Shown here: piece after piece, positions 1 through 7,726 of the stretch
Layout: every line of letters begins with the position of its first letter
How positions within the stretch are numbered: the stretch's first letter is position 1
Source: JBBKWG01 sp037968835
GTDB lineage: Bacteria; Pseudomonadota; Alphaproteobacteria; Rhodobacterales; Rhodobacteraceae
DNA length: 36,580 nucleotides
NCBI GenBank assembly: GCA_037968835.1
Contig: JBBKWG010000158.1
Location: 1-36,580 of the forward strand
Direction of reading: 5' to 3'
Notes under the pieces: generated by a model
The model's database searches: none
What the model saw: only the letters and a program-made list of their open reading frames with translations
Told to the model about the DNA's origin: nothing
Program-made: the position numbers and the translations under genes

Positions 1-456
1 GATGTCGCCGGGGTTCAGGCGTCGCAGGCTCCAGTTCAACGCCATCGCGACGCTGACCCAAAGCAGATACGGCACGATAAGAAGGCCCGCGAACCAGTCG
101 AGCGCGAAAAACGCGAACATCATCGCGGCGACGGCGATCCACAGGAATACGATAACGATCAATGCGGCGCCCATCCGATGCGCGCCAAAGAACACCGGCG
201 TCCAGAGCGTGTTCAGCGCGATCTGTAGCGCGAAGATTGCCAGCGCATGTGCGCTTCCCGGCAATTGGGCAACACGCGCGGCGGCAAACGCCATCACAAG
301 ATAAAGAAACGTCCAGGCCAGTGGGAACGCCCATCGCGGCGGTGTCCAGGTCGGTTTCTCAAGCCCGTCATACCAGTCACCGGGCTTGAATATCGCGCCA
401 GTCGCCGCCGCAGCGCCGCAACTTGCGAGGAATATGAGAAACAGCAGCCAGTCCAT
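1..456 (-). CDS. tspO: TspO/MBR family tryptophan-rich sensory protein (partial, C-terminus cut by window edge)
   Basis: The frame read from the ATG at 456 is open to the window edge and gives 152 residues starting MDWLLFLIFLAS. It is a small, very hydrophobic protein with about five membrane segments. It carries the family's Trp/Pro-rich first loop (KPGDWYDGLEKPTWTPPRW, about residues 25-43), an internal ALNTLWTPVFFG motif (about residues 79-90), and ALNWSL near the end. Family members are about 155-160 residues, so only a few residues are missing. In Rhodobacter, TspO is an outer-membrane protein that binds tetrapyrroles and modulates expression of photopigment genes in response to oxygen; that role is family knowledge, not seen here. 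It lies downstream of and co-directional with the pseudoazurin gene, with a hairpin between them, so it may have its own promoter. Confidence 0.9.
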   Translation of the reverse strand, partial: MDWLLFLIFLASCGAAAATGAIFKPGDWYDGLEKPTWTPPRWAFPLAWTFLYLVMAFAAARVAQLPGSAHALAIFALQIALNTLWTPVFFGAHRMGAALIVIVFLWIAVAAMMFAFFALDWFAGLLIVPYLLWVSVAMALNWSLRRLNPGDI

Positions 457-478
457 GATCCATCGGTGCCTTTAGCGG

Positions 479-510
479 AAAGCGACCCCACCGCCCGGCG
501 GGATCGCTTT
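479..510 (-). terminator. Hairpin between pseudoazurin gene and tspO
   Basis: AAAGCGA (479-485) pairs with TCGCTTT (504-510). After one mismatch, CCC (487-489) pairs with GGG (500-502). It lies 27 bases beyond the pseudoazurin stop on the minus strand and there ends in GCTTTCC. It fits a terminator or attenuator separating the two genes, but lacks a long U run. Confidence 0.5.
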
Positions 511-536
511 CATTGGCGCGGAAATATCGTTCCGCT

Positions 537-1025
537 TCAGGTCGATGCAACCATTTCTTCGGCCATCGCGAAATACGTCTCGTAGCGGTCTTTCGCTTTT
601 CCGCGCTGAGGCACTTCCTTGGCCGCATCCAGATCGCTTTGGCTCACTTCGCCGACCAGGATCAGGCCGACCATGCCGACCGACCGGTGTGGCGTACAGT
701 AATATCCATAGACGCCCGGCACGTCGAAGGTCACTTCGATATCCTGACCGATCTTGCCTTTCCATGCCTCGGCACCTTCGGGCATCATTTTCTCGTCGGC
801 GGCAGAGTTGTGGCCCCTGTCGGTTGCCTTGAACATCACGCTCTCGCCCTCGGCGACCTGCAAGACCGGCGGGTTGAAGACCTGGCGGTCATTGCCGTCC
901 GGTCCCTTGTTCAGCATCTCCACCACATTCATTGCGCCGTGGCTTTCGGCGAATGCCGCGAGCGGCCCCGCAGCAAGCGCGGCACCACAAGCAAACTTCA
1001 GTCCATCGCGACGTGTAATTTTCAT
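537..1025 (-). CDS. Pseudoazurin (type 1 blue copper protein), Tat-exported
   Basis: 162 residues. The N-terminus (TRRDGLKFACGAALAAGPLAAFA) has twin arginines, a hydrophobic stretch and an A-x-A cleavage site, so the protein is probably exported folded by Tat. The mature part is a cupredoxin with the four type 1 copper ligands visible: His72 (GHN), Cys110, His113 and Met118 within YCTPHRSVGM. Pseudoazurins are periplasmic one-electron carriers, classically donating to nitrite or nitrous oxide reductase; no denitrification gene is visible here, so the partner is unknown. The di-heme peroxidase-like gene at 11847-13163 is a possible periplasmic partner, but it is distant. The start is supported by GAAGGAAA upstream of the ATG at 1025. 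Confidence 0.93.
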   Translation of the reverse strand: MKITRRDGLKFACGAALAAGPLAAFAESHGAMNVVEMLNKGPDGNDRQVFNPPVLQVAEGESVMFKATDRGHNSAADEKMMPEGAEAWKGKIGQDIEVTFDVPGVYGYYCTPHRSVGMVGLILVGEVSQSDLDAAKEVPQRGKAKDRYETYFAMAEEMVAST

Positions 1026-1283
1026 CGAATATTTCCTTCACAAAGGCTGCTGAGCCGACGCTGATGCGCGCCGGTCGTTCCGATCACTAACTAGGCCGTC
1101 GCACCCGGGCAGGCAACTGCAACCACAATCACTTCGTCTTGACGGCTTGGGCATCTGCGCAATGCCGTTCATGGCTTTTGGCAAGGCTTGAATCCGCATG
1201 TCCCGCGCCCCTATACCACCGCCAACATGACCAACCCCGCACCCAAGGCGACCGACCAAACTGGAGATGACCGCGAGTCCGAC

Positions 1284-1805
1284 ATGATCCCGGCCTGGGT
1301 CGACGGCGTATTGCGTCCCTTCGACAAGTTGGAGGCCCACCTCAAGGGCCTGCGACACAGGGCCGTCAGCGTCTTTCTTCTGGACGGCCCCAAGGTGCTT
1401 TTGCAGAAACGGGCGGCTACGAAGTATCACACCCCCGGCTTGTGGGCCAACACCTGCTGCACGCATCCGCACTGGGACGAACCGTCCGAGGTTTGTGCAA
1501 CGCGCAGGCTGAGCCAGGAGCTTGGCATCTCCGGGGTCACGCCGGTCTACCGCGACCAGGTCGAGTATCGCGCCGACGTCGGCAACGGAATGACCGAGCA
1601 CGAACTGGTCGATGTTTTCGTCGCAACGCGCACGCCGTCGTTGATCATCACGCGGAACCCCGACGAGGTGGAAACGGTGGATTGGGTCGATCTGGCGGAA
1701 TTGACGGTCGCGGTACAGCGCGAGCCTGACCGTTACACGCCGTGGCTGCGCATCTACCTGACCGAGTATCGCAAGAACATCTTCCCCGATCTGGACCCCG
1801 GTTGA
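1284..1805 (+). CDS. idi: Isopentenyl-diphosphate delta-isomerase, type 1 (Nudix fold)
   Basis: Interconverts isopentenyl and dimethylallyl diphosphate for isoprenoid (carotenoid, quinone, bacteriochlorophyll) synthesis in the cytosol. From the ATG at 1284 the protein is 173 residues (MIPAWVDGVLRP...). Family motifs are YHTPGLWANTCCTHPHW, holding the catalytic Cys and metal-binding His residues, and the Nudix-like RRLSQELGI with its Glu. The C-terminal DRYTPWLRIYL motif is also typical. The frame stays open upstream with ATGs at 1188 and 1227, but homology-like sequence begins at 1284 and the extra residues are low-complexity; neither upstream start has a clear ribosome site, so the start is uncertain. 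It converges with the NCS2 permease gene across a shared terminator. Confidence 0.9.
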   Translation: MIPAWVDGVLRPFDKLEAHLKGLRHRAVSVFLLDGPKVLLQKRAATKYHTPGLWANTCCTHPHWDEPSEVCATRRLSQELGISGVTPVYRDQVEYRADVGNGMTEHELVDVFVATRTPSLIITRNPDEVETVDWVDLAELTVAVQREPDRYTPWLRIYLTEYRKNIFPDLDPG

Positions 1806-1821
1806 GCGATGCCGAAAAGCG

Positions 1822-1850
1822 AAGGCTCCCGAAACTGCATCGGGAGCCTT
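1822..1850. terminator. Shared (bidirectional) terminator between idi and the NCS2 permease gene
   Basis: A perfect 10-bp inverted repeat, AAGGCTCCCG (1822-1831) and CGGGAGCCTT (1841-1850), with a 9-base loop. It lies between two convergent stop codons. On the minus strand the stem is followed by CGCTTTTCGGC; on the plus strand by a T-poor CCTGGTTTCG. It probably serves both genes, more convincingly the permease. Confidence 0.8.
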
Positions 1851-1873
1851 CCTGGTTTCGTCAGTCGAGCGCC

Positions 1874-3307
1874 TTAACGGCTGTAACCGCTGCCCGCGCC
1901 GTGTCCGGCCATCCCGCCCGAGACCTCTTCGGTGGCCTCGGCTGCCAGTTCTTCCGGCAGGATCAGGTTCAGCACGATCGCGATCACCGCTGCCGGCAAC
2001 AGACCGCTGGTCATCAGGATCCGCATTGTTTCGGGCAGGTATTGAACCGCTTTCGGATCAAGCTGCAAACCCAGTCCCAGCGATAGCGCGATGGCGAAGA
2101 TCACCATGTTGCGCCGGTTCCAGGCCACATCCGACAACATCGAGATACCGGCTGCCACGACCATGCCGAACATCACGATGACGCCGCCGCCCAGAACTTC
2201 GATCGGGATCGTGCGGATCACCGCGCCGACCTTGGGAACAAGACCGCACAGGATCAGGAACAGAGCGCCGATGGTGACGACGTGACGGCTCATGACGCCG
2301 GTCATCGCAATCAGACCGACGTTCTGGCTGAACGAAGTGTTGGGCAAGCCGCCGAAGATTCCGGCAACCGCCGTGCCAAGTCCGTCGGCATAGGTCGCGC
2401 CCTGGATTTCGTCGTCCGTCGCCTCGCGACCGGCACCGCCCTTGGTGATCCCCGAAACGTCGCCAACGGTCTCGACCGCCGACACGAACGCCATCAGGCA
2501 GAAACCGATGATCGCCGCGAAGCTGAAGCTGAAGCCATAGGCGAACGGCTTGGGCAGCGCCAGAACCGCCGCGCGATCCCAGCTTGTGGTGATGCCCTCG
2601 ACCGTGACCATGCCAACCGCCAGCGCATAGAGATAGCCTGCGATAATGCCGATGAACACCGCCGAAACCGACAGCATTCCGCGCGTGAAGAACTTAAGCG
2701 CCAACGTCACGAAGATGACGACGAGTGCCGCCGACCAGTTCAGAAGGCTGCCATATTCCGGTTGGTCAATCGCCGGAACCCCTCCCGCAGCGTATTGGAT
2801 GCCGACCTTGACCAGCGCCAGACCGATCAGCATGACGACAAGTCCGGTGACAAGTGGCGGCAGCGCGAAACGGATGCGCTTGATGAACGTGCCAAGAAGC
2901 GTGTGGAACAGGCCGCCGACCAGAACCCCGGTGAAAAGCGCGGGCAGGGCGGCTGTGCCCTGACCGGCGACTAGCGGGATCATGATCGGAATGAAGGCAA
3001 AGCTGGTGCCCTGCACGACCGGCAGACGCGCGCCGACAGGACCCATTCCGATGGTCTGGAACAGCGTCGCGATACCTGCAAACAGCATCGACATCTGGAT
3101 CATGTAAGTCATGTCCGGAAAGCCCTGCGCGCCCGCGTCCGATCCAAAGCCGAACCCGGCTGCCCCAGCGACGATGATCGCCGGCGTGACGTTCGAAACG
3201 AACATCGCCAGCACGTGCTGGATGCCAAGCGGCACCGCCTTGTGCAACGCGGGTGTATAATTCGGATCGCGCAGTTGTTCTGCCGTTCCGATTGATGTGT
3301 CTGCCAT
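1874..3307 (-). CDS. NCS2/NAT family nucleobase:cation symporter, xanthine/urate permease-like
   Basis: 477 residues with about 14 membrane segments, the usual NCS2 size. Family marks are the QH motif in TM1 (GIQHVLAMF, Gln30-His31), the conserved Glu in AVETVGD (Glu279), and the NAT signature QNVGLIAMTG (residues 328-337). The signature resembles the xanthine/uric acid branch more than the uracil branch. It would import purine bases with protons or sodium across the inner membrane. The C-terminus is a short cytosolic Gly-rich tail. A good site GAGAGGGA precedes the ATG at 3307. It stands alone, with no purine-catabolism gene nearby, so the exact base transported is inferred from motif only. 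Confidence 0.88.
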   Translation of the reverse strand: MADTSIGTAEQLRDPNYTPALHKAVPLGIQHVLAMFVSNVTPAIIVAGAAGFGFGSDAGAQGFPDMTYMIQMSMLFAGIATLFQTIGMGPVGARLPVVQGTSFAFIPIMIPLVAGQGTAALPALFTGVLVGGLFHTLLGTFIKRIRFALPPLVTGLVVMLIGLALVKVGIQYAAGGVPAIDQPEYGSLLNWSAALVVIFVTLALKFFTRGMLSVSAVFIGIIAGYLYALAVGMVTVEGITTSWDRAAVLALPKPFAYGFSFSFAAIIGFCLMAFVSAVETVGDVSGITKGGAGREATDDEIQGATYADGLGTAVAGIFGGLPNTSFSQNVGLIAMTGVMSRHVVTIGALFLILCGLVPKVGAVIRTIPIEVLGGGVIVMFGMVVAAGISMLSDVAWNRRNMVIFAIALSLGLGLQLDPKAVQYLPETMRILMTSGLLPAAVIAIVLNLILPEELAAEATEEVSGGMAGHGAGSGYSR

Positions 3308-3451
3308 GATGTGTCCCTCTCGTGGCGGTTCCCTAATCGAGAAACTCCCCGGTGCGCCCTTTGGCCTGCCGTTTCTGGGTGACGGCTAATGACCGGATGA
3401 AAGTGCGCATTTGTCCCCGCGTTCCCCTGAATTGGACCCTAAGCGCGGGAC

Positions 3452-3483
3452 ATCGCGTCTGCATAGTGCAAAAAAGACGCGAT
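3452..3483. repeat. Inverted repeat ATCGCGTC-N16-GACGCGAT
   Basis: Perfect 8-bp arms at 3452-3459 and 3476-3483. The 16-base loop contains an A6 run (T6 on the minus strand). It lies in the 210-base gap between the permease start and the lipase stop, 34 bases past the lipase stop. It may act as the lipase terminator or as a protein-binding site. The rest of that gap shows nothing I recognise apart from the permease ribosome site. Confidence 0.4.
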
Positions 3484-3517
3484 CATGGGCATTTAGTCGT
3501 CCGGATCAGGGAAGCTC

Positions 3518-4246
3518 CTATTCCAGCAACTCGCGCATCAGATCGCCGTACCCGATATCCGGATCGAAGCGACCCTCTTTCAGGAACAAAAGCGTCTGAC
3601 GGATCACCAGCGGATCGTTCATCATGAACGTGTGGGTAACGGGCAGCACGATATGGTCCGCCAAGCCCGGCAGACGCGTCGATGCCACCGACACCTTGCC
3701 GTCGTCCGGGCCCTCGATCAGGTACGAATAGACCGGGTTCAGCGATTGATCGCCCGCGATCACGCCGACCTCGAAACGCGGCAACCCAAGCTGGTTCGGC
3801 ACGCTTTCGTCGTCGGTTCCAAGCACCAGTCCTGCCGGGCCGTTCAGCCATCGAAACGCGCCGAGATCGCCGAAAATGTCGACCAGTTCCGACCCGTGGT
3901 TGGGCGGCGCCAGCATCACCGTGCGTCCCATCACCGGCGGGCGGTTGTTCTGAAGCCACGCCCGCAACAGGATGCCGCCCATCGAATGGGTCACGAAATG
4001 CGTGCGATCGTTGCCGCATTCCTTGACCGCATCGACAAGCGCCAGATCGACAAGTTGCTCGAACGGCACCTCGGTCGAGGGATAGCTGCGATTGACGGTT
4101 CTGAGACCGGCTGACGACAGCGCGTTTTCCATGATCGCCATCGACCCGGTGCCACGCGCCAGGCCATGCAGCAAGACAACACACTCGCCAGCTTGCGCGG
4201 GAAGTGCTGCGACGAGCGCAATCATCAGGAACAGAATTCGCTTCAC
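3518..4246 (-). CDS. Exported alpha/beta hydrolase (lipase-like)
   Basis: 242 residues. It starts with a Sec signal peptide (MKRILFLMIALVAALPAQA, cleavage near residue 19). The mature protein has an oxyanion-hole LLHG motif (residues 25-28) and a nucleophile elbow THSMGG with Ser88, followed by APPNHGSE, typical of bacterial triacylglycerol lipases and PGAP1-like hydrolases. An Asp in the EGPDDGKVSV segment and the His of VTHTFM are likely the remaining triad members. It should act in the periplasm or outside the cell on an ester; the substrate cannot be told. It is divergent from mnmH, with a 132-base promoter region between them. Confidence 0.82.
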   Translation of the reverse strand: MKRILFLMIALVAALPAQAGECVVLLHGLARGTGSMAIMENALSSAGLRTVNRSYPSTEVPFEQLVDLALVDAVKECGNDRTHFVTHSMGGILLRAWLQNNRPPVMGRTVMLAPPNHGSELVDIFGDLGAFRWLNGPAGLVLGTDDESVPNQLGLPRFEVGVIAGDQSLNPVYSYLIEGPDDGKVSVASTRLPGLADHIVLPVTHTFMMNDPLVIRQTLLFLKEGRFDPDIGYGDLMRELLE

Positions 4247-4378
4247 GGGCCGTCATCCCCTTTTCGGGTCTTGTTTTCGCTCACTGACACCATATGGGGC
4301 GCAACTCCAGTCGGGGAAAGGAGGACGCTGCGTTTCGCACCGCTTCACTGTCGCCTGCGCAGCCATTAAGGAGAGCCC

Positions 4379-5464
4379 ATGCCCTTCGAGATTCGCGCAC
4401 TTTCCGATCTGACCGAGCACGGCTTCGACACCATCATCGACGTGCGCTCTCCGGCTGAATACGCCGAGGATCACGTTCCCGGTGCCATCAGCCTGCCGGT
4501 CCTGAGCGACGACGAACGCGCCCGCGTCGGCACGATCTATGTTCAGGAAAGCGCGTTTCTGGCCCGCAAGATCGGCGCCGCGCTGGTCGCACGCAACGCC
4601 GCCGCCCACATCGAAGGACCGCTTTCGGGCTATGACGGAGGCTGGCAACCGCTGATCTATTGCTGGCGCGGCGGACAGCGTTCGGGCGCGTTTGCCTCGA
4701 TACTCGCCCAGATCGGCTGGCGCGCAGAGACGTTGAAAGGCGGCTATCAAAGCTATCGCCGTCAGGTCGTGCGCACGCTTTACGAGACCGACATGACGTG
4801 CGAGGTCGTGCTTCTGGACGGCAACACCGGCACCGGCAAGACCGACCTGCTGAAGCGACTTCCGGACCTTGGCGTGCAGGTTCTCGACCTCGAAGGCATG
4901 GCCAATCATCGCGGTTCGGCGCTTGGCGGGCAGGGCGGGCAACCCTCGCAAAAGGGATTTGAAACCGCGCTTGCCGCTGCGATTGCAACACTCGATCCGA
5001 CCCGGCCCGTCGTCGTCGAGGCTGAATCGAGCATGATCGGAACGATCAACCTGCCGCCCGGATTGTTCGCGGCGATGAAAGCCGCCGAGCGTGTGAACCT
5101 CGAAGTGCCCGTCCCGGCGCGCGCCGAATACCTCGCCCGCGCCTACCGCGACGTGACCGACGCACCCGACGACCTCTGCGCCCGGCTGGACAAGTTGGTG
5201 CGGCTTCAGGGCAAGGAGCGGGTCGCAGGCTGGAAGGCAATGGTTCACGCCGGTGAGTTTCACGATCTGGCGGCTGAACTGATCGTCCACCATTACGACC
5301 CGCGCTACACCAAGGTGCGCGAGCGTGGCGGTGCGGGCGTCGGCGCAACCATCCGCGCCGAGCAGTTGAACGACAGCGACCTCGACATCCTTGCAGCCAA
5401 AGTCGCGGACTGGATCAACGCGCGCGCAGCACCACCGACGATGCTGGCCCCAGCCGCCCGATAA
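4379..5464 (+). CDS. mnmH: tRNA 2-selenouridine synthase
   Basis: Replaces sulfur by selenium at the wobble 2-thiouridine of tRNA for Lys, Glu and Gln, using selenophosphate from SelD. The 361 residues contain an N-terminal rhodanese domain (about 5-125) with the active-site Cys95 in YCWRGGQRSG, then a P-loop domain with GNTGTGKT (residues 148-155). This is the full YbbB/SelU architecture at normal length. AAGGAG precedes the ATG at 4379. Its last 50 bases overlap, tail to tail, the end of the selD fusion gene that supplies its substrate. No selA, selB or tRNA-Sec gene is in the window, so selenium here may serve tRNA modification only; that is inference from a limited view. Confidence 0.94.
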   Translation: MPFEIRALSDLTEHGFDTIIDVRSPAEYAEDHVPGAISLPVLSDDERARVGTIYVQESAFLARKIGAALVARNAAAHIEGPLSGYDGGWQPLIYCWRGGQRSGAFASILAQIGWRAETLKGGYQSYRRQVVRTLYETDMTCEVVLLDGNTGTGKTDLLKRLPDLGVQVLDLEGMANHRGSALGGQGGQPSQKGFETALAAAIATLDPTRPVVVEAESSMIGTINLPPGLFAAMKAAERVNLEVPVPARAEYLARAYRDVTDAPDDLCARLDKLVRLQGKERVAGWKAMVHAGEFHDLAAELIVHHYDPRYTKVRERGGAGVGATIRAEQLNDSDLDILAAKVADWINARAAPPTMLAPAAR

Positions 5465-7586
5465 CCGCCGCTTCGTGCCCCATCTCTGAAAGCGCCGCGA
5501 CGGCTGGCTCGGCCTTGTCGGCAGGAATGGCAGCCAGCATCCCGCCCGCCGTCTGCGGATCGAACATCAGTGCCGCCAGCGCAGTGTCCGGCATGTCGGC
5601 CAGAACCGCCGCGCGATTGGCGGGGTAGAGCGTCGATCGTGTTCCGCCCTCTGACAGCGCCAGCGCGCCCGGATAAAGCGGCACCTGATCCAACTCGATT
5701 TCGGCTGAAACGCCCGAAGCCGTCGCCATCCGCGCCAGATGCCCCGCCAGCCCGAAACCGGTCACATCCGTCATCGCATGAGCAATTCCGGACAGGTAGT
5801 CAGCCGCGTCGCCCTGCGGCGTTGTCATTGTCGCCAGCGTCGCGGCAACGTCCGCGCCCCGCGCGTCGCCCGCCATCTCTGCCGCCAGAATCGTCCCTGA
5901 ACCGATGGGCCGGGTCAGCACCAGCGCATCGCCGTCCCTGGCTCCGCCGATCGTCAATGGCCGCGCGGATGCGATCCCCGTCACCGTAAATCCGATCGAC
6001 AACTCCGCCCCGACGGTCGTATGCCCGCCGACAATCGCAGCACCCGCGTCGGTGAAAACGCCCTCGGCCGCGTACATGATCTCGTCCAGCCAGTCCGCCT
6101 GAAGCGTTTCCGCCATGCGCGGCAGAATGATCGAGGCCAACGCCGCTTGCGGCCTGGCACCCATCGCCCAGACATCGCCAAGCGCGTGAATGGCGGCAAT
6201 CCGGGTCATCACCACCGGATCGTCCCAGAACGCGCGCAGGTGATCGGTGCTCAGAACCTGCCGCACATCGCCGAACTTCAGCACCGCCGCATCGTCGCCC
6301 GCTGTCGTTTCGATATCGTCGCGCGGCGGTGACGACAGCCTGCCCAGCACCGCGTCGAGCGTTCCCGGCCCGACCTTCGCACCGCACCCGCCGCACATCG
6401 GCTTGGGCCCTAACGCCGCGACCACGCCCCTTGCCGCGTTCGCTGGCACCGACGGAGCCGTCATTTTCGGCGGATTGTTCAGCCGGTCCATGAACTTGCG
6501 GTCGATGCGGTCCTTCCAGACCCAGGCCCAGTCGCCGCCGATCGAATAGCCCCATTTGTCCGCCAGCGCCGTTTTCCGGCCCAGCGACACGAGCTTCAGA
6601 TAGTGCTGTTGCGGCCGAAAATGCTTTCGCGCCCGCCCGGTCAACTCTGCCTGCAGATTGTGGGTCAGAACCGGCGCGGCCCGCACCGCGAACACGCCCG
6701 CCTTCGGTCTCGGCGCGTGCGACAGGTAAGCGCAATCTCCGACCGCATAGATCGCGGGATCGTTGAGCGAACGCAGGGTGGCGTCAACGGCGATGTAGCC
6801 ATCGCTCAAATCCAGCCCGGTGTCGGCGAGCCAGGGAAACGGGCGCGCACCCGCCGCGCCGACCGTGAACGCCGTCGGAACTCTGTCGCCACTCGACAGC
6901 ACCACCGCGTCCGGCCCGATGCTTTCGACCGCGACCCCTTCGCGCACCGCAATGCCCGCATGTTCCAGTGCAGCGACCAGCTTTGCCCGCGTCCCCGCGC
7001 CGATGCTCGCCAGCAAGGTCTCGGCCTCAAGCACCGTCACGCCGGCGTCTTTTCCCACCTGTGACAATGCGTGTTGCATCGCGAGCGCCAGTTCGACACC
7101 CCCGACGCCGCCGCCAATCACCGTCACTGGTCCCGCGTCGGAGTTCAGAAACTCCCGCCACCGCGTCGCGAAGGGCCCGAGCGGTTTAGCGGCGACCGCA
7201 TGTTCGGAAAATCCGGCAATATCAGGCATGTCCGAGGTGATGCCGATGTCGATCGAGGCGATGTCATAGGCCATCGCAGGACGCCCTGCGATGTGAACGC
7301 GTTTTGCCTGCCGGTCGATCGCTTCGACCAGACCGAACACGATCCGGGCACCCGCGAACCGGGCAAGTCGAACTAGGTCGATCTCCAGATCGTCGCGGGC
7401 ATAATGCCCTGCCACATGACCCGGAAGCATGCCGGTATAAGGCGCGCTCGGGGCCGGGTTGATCACGGTCACACGCGCCCCGGGAACCGGGTTCATCCCC
7501 CAGCGTCGCAACACCAATGCATGGGCATGGCCACCGCCGATCAGAACGACTTCCTTGACTAGGGGCAGGGGTGCAGCGTGCTTCAT
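5415..7586 (-). CDS. selD: Selenide, water dikinase fused to an N-terminal NADH dehydrogenase-like flavoprotein
   Basis: 723 residues in two parts. Residues about 1-365 form a pyridine-nucleotide-disulfide oxidoreductase of the NDH-2 type: an FAD site at VLIGGGHAHA (about 14-23), an NAD site at VIGGGVGGVE (about 156-165), and the AVGDCA FAD motif (about 281-286). Residues about 395-723 are SelD, which makes selenophosphate from selenide and ATP. The catalytic Cys aligns to Cys401 and the Lys to Lys404 in CGGCGAKVGP; the second Cys of the E. coli GCGCK motif is Ala here. The fusion is a known variant; the flavoprotein part is thought to help reduce selenium but is not proven. The ATG at 7586 overlaps the stop of a 47-residue ORF by ATGA, implying translational coupling. 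The 3' end overlaps mnmH by 50 bases. Confidence 0.93.
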   Translation of the reverse strand: MKHAAPLPLVKEVVLIGGGHAHALVLRRWGMNPVPGARVTVINPAPSAPYTGMLPGHVAGHYARDDLEIDLVRLARFAGARIVFGLVEAIDRQAKRVHIAGRPAMAYDIASIDIGITSDMPDIAGFSEHAVAAKPLGPFATRWREFLNSDAGPVTVIGGGVGGVELALAMQHALSQVGKDAGVTVLEAETLLASIGAGTRAKLVAALEHAGIAVREGVAVESIGPDAVVLSSGDRVPTAFTVGAAGARPFPWLADTGLDLSDGYIAVDATLRSLNDPAIYAVGDCAYLSHAPRPKAGVFAVRAAPVLTHNLQAELTGRARKHFRPQQHYLKLVSLGRKTALADKWGYSIGGDWAWVWKDRIDRKFMDRLNNPPKMTAPSVPANAARGVVAALGPKPMCGGCGAKVGPGTLDAVLGRLSSPPRDDIETTAGDDAAVLKFGDVRQVLSTDHLRAFWDDPVVMTRIAAIHALGDVWAMGARPQAALASIILPRMAETLQADWLDEIMYAAEGVFTDAGAAIVGGHTTVGAELSIGFTVTGIASARPLTIGGARDGDALVLTRPIGSGTILAAEMAGDARGADVAATLATMTTPQGDAADYLSGIAHAMTDVTGFGLAGHLARMATASGVSAEIELDQVPLYPGALALSEGGTRSTLYPANRAAVLADMPDTALAALMFDPQTAGGMLAAIPADKAEPAVAALSEMGHEAAVIGRLGPASSVVLRAR

Positions 7587-7726
7587 TTCGCCAGCCCTAC
7601 CGCGACCGGCGGCGCTTGGCGAGGGGGATCATGGCGCAATCCAGGCTCCCTCAAACCCGCCAGTGCCTCCGGCCGCCGCCAGACCGCGTCGAGCGTGCCC
7701 GACAAGGACGCGAAGTCGTCATTCAT
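7583..7726 (-). CDS. Small ORF (47 residues) coupled between attH-like gene and selD; unknown
   Basis: Reading the minus strand from the ATG at 7726 gives MNDDFASLSGTLDAVWRRPE... ending VAVGLAK and TGA, 47 residues. Its ATG lies inside the last codons of the attH-like gene (TATGAATGA) and its stop overlaps the selD ATG as ATGA. It therefore fills the whole gap between the two genes with overlaps at both ends. There is no signal peptide or membrane segment; the N-terminal half could form an amphipathic helix and the C-terminal part is Pro-rich. I do not recognise it. It may be a real microprotein tied to the ABC/SelD genes, or a leader-like ORF whose translation carries ribosomes to selD. GGAGATGACC upstream could be its ribosome site. 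Confidence 0.55.
   Translation of the reverse strand: MNDDFASLSGTLDAVWRRPEALAGLREPGLRHDPPRQAPPVAVGLAK

Noticed and set aside
1188..1283. Longer idi start at 1188 or 1227
   Set aside because: The added residues are low-complexity and not family-like, with no better ribosome site; kept as an alternative only.
1026..1283. PpsR/CrtJ-type operator (TGT-N12-ACA) near idi
   Set aside because: Searched by eye; the nearest match (TGT at 1199) ends in TAC, not ACA.
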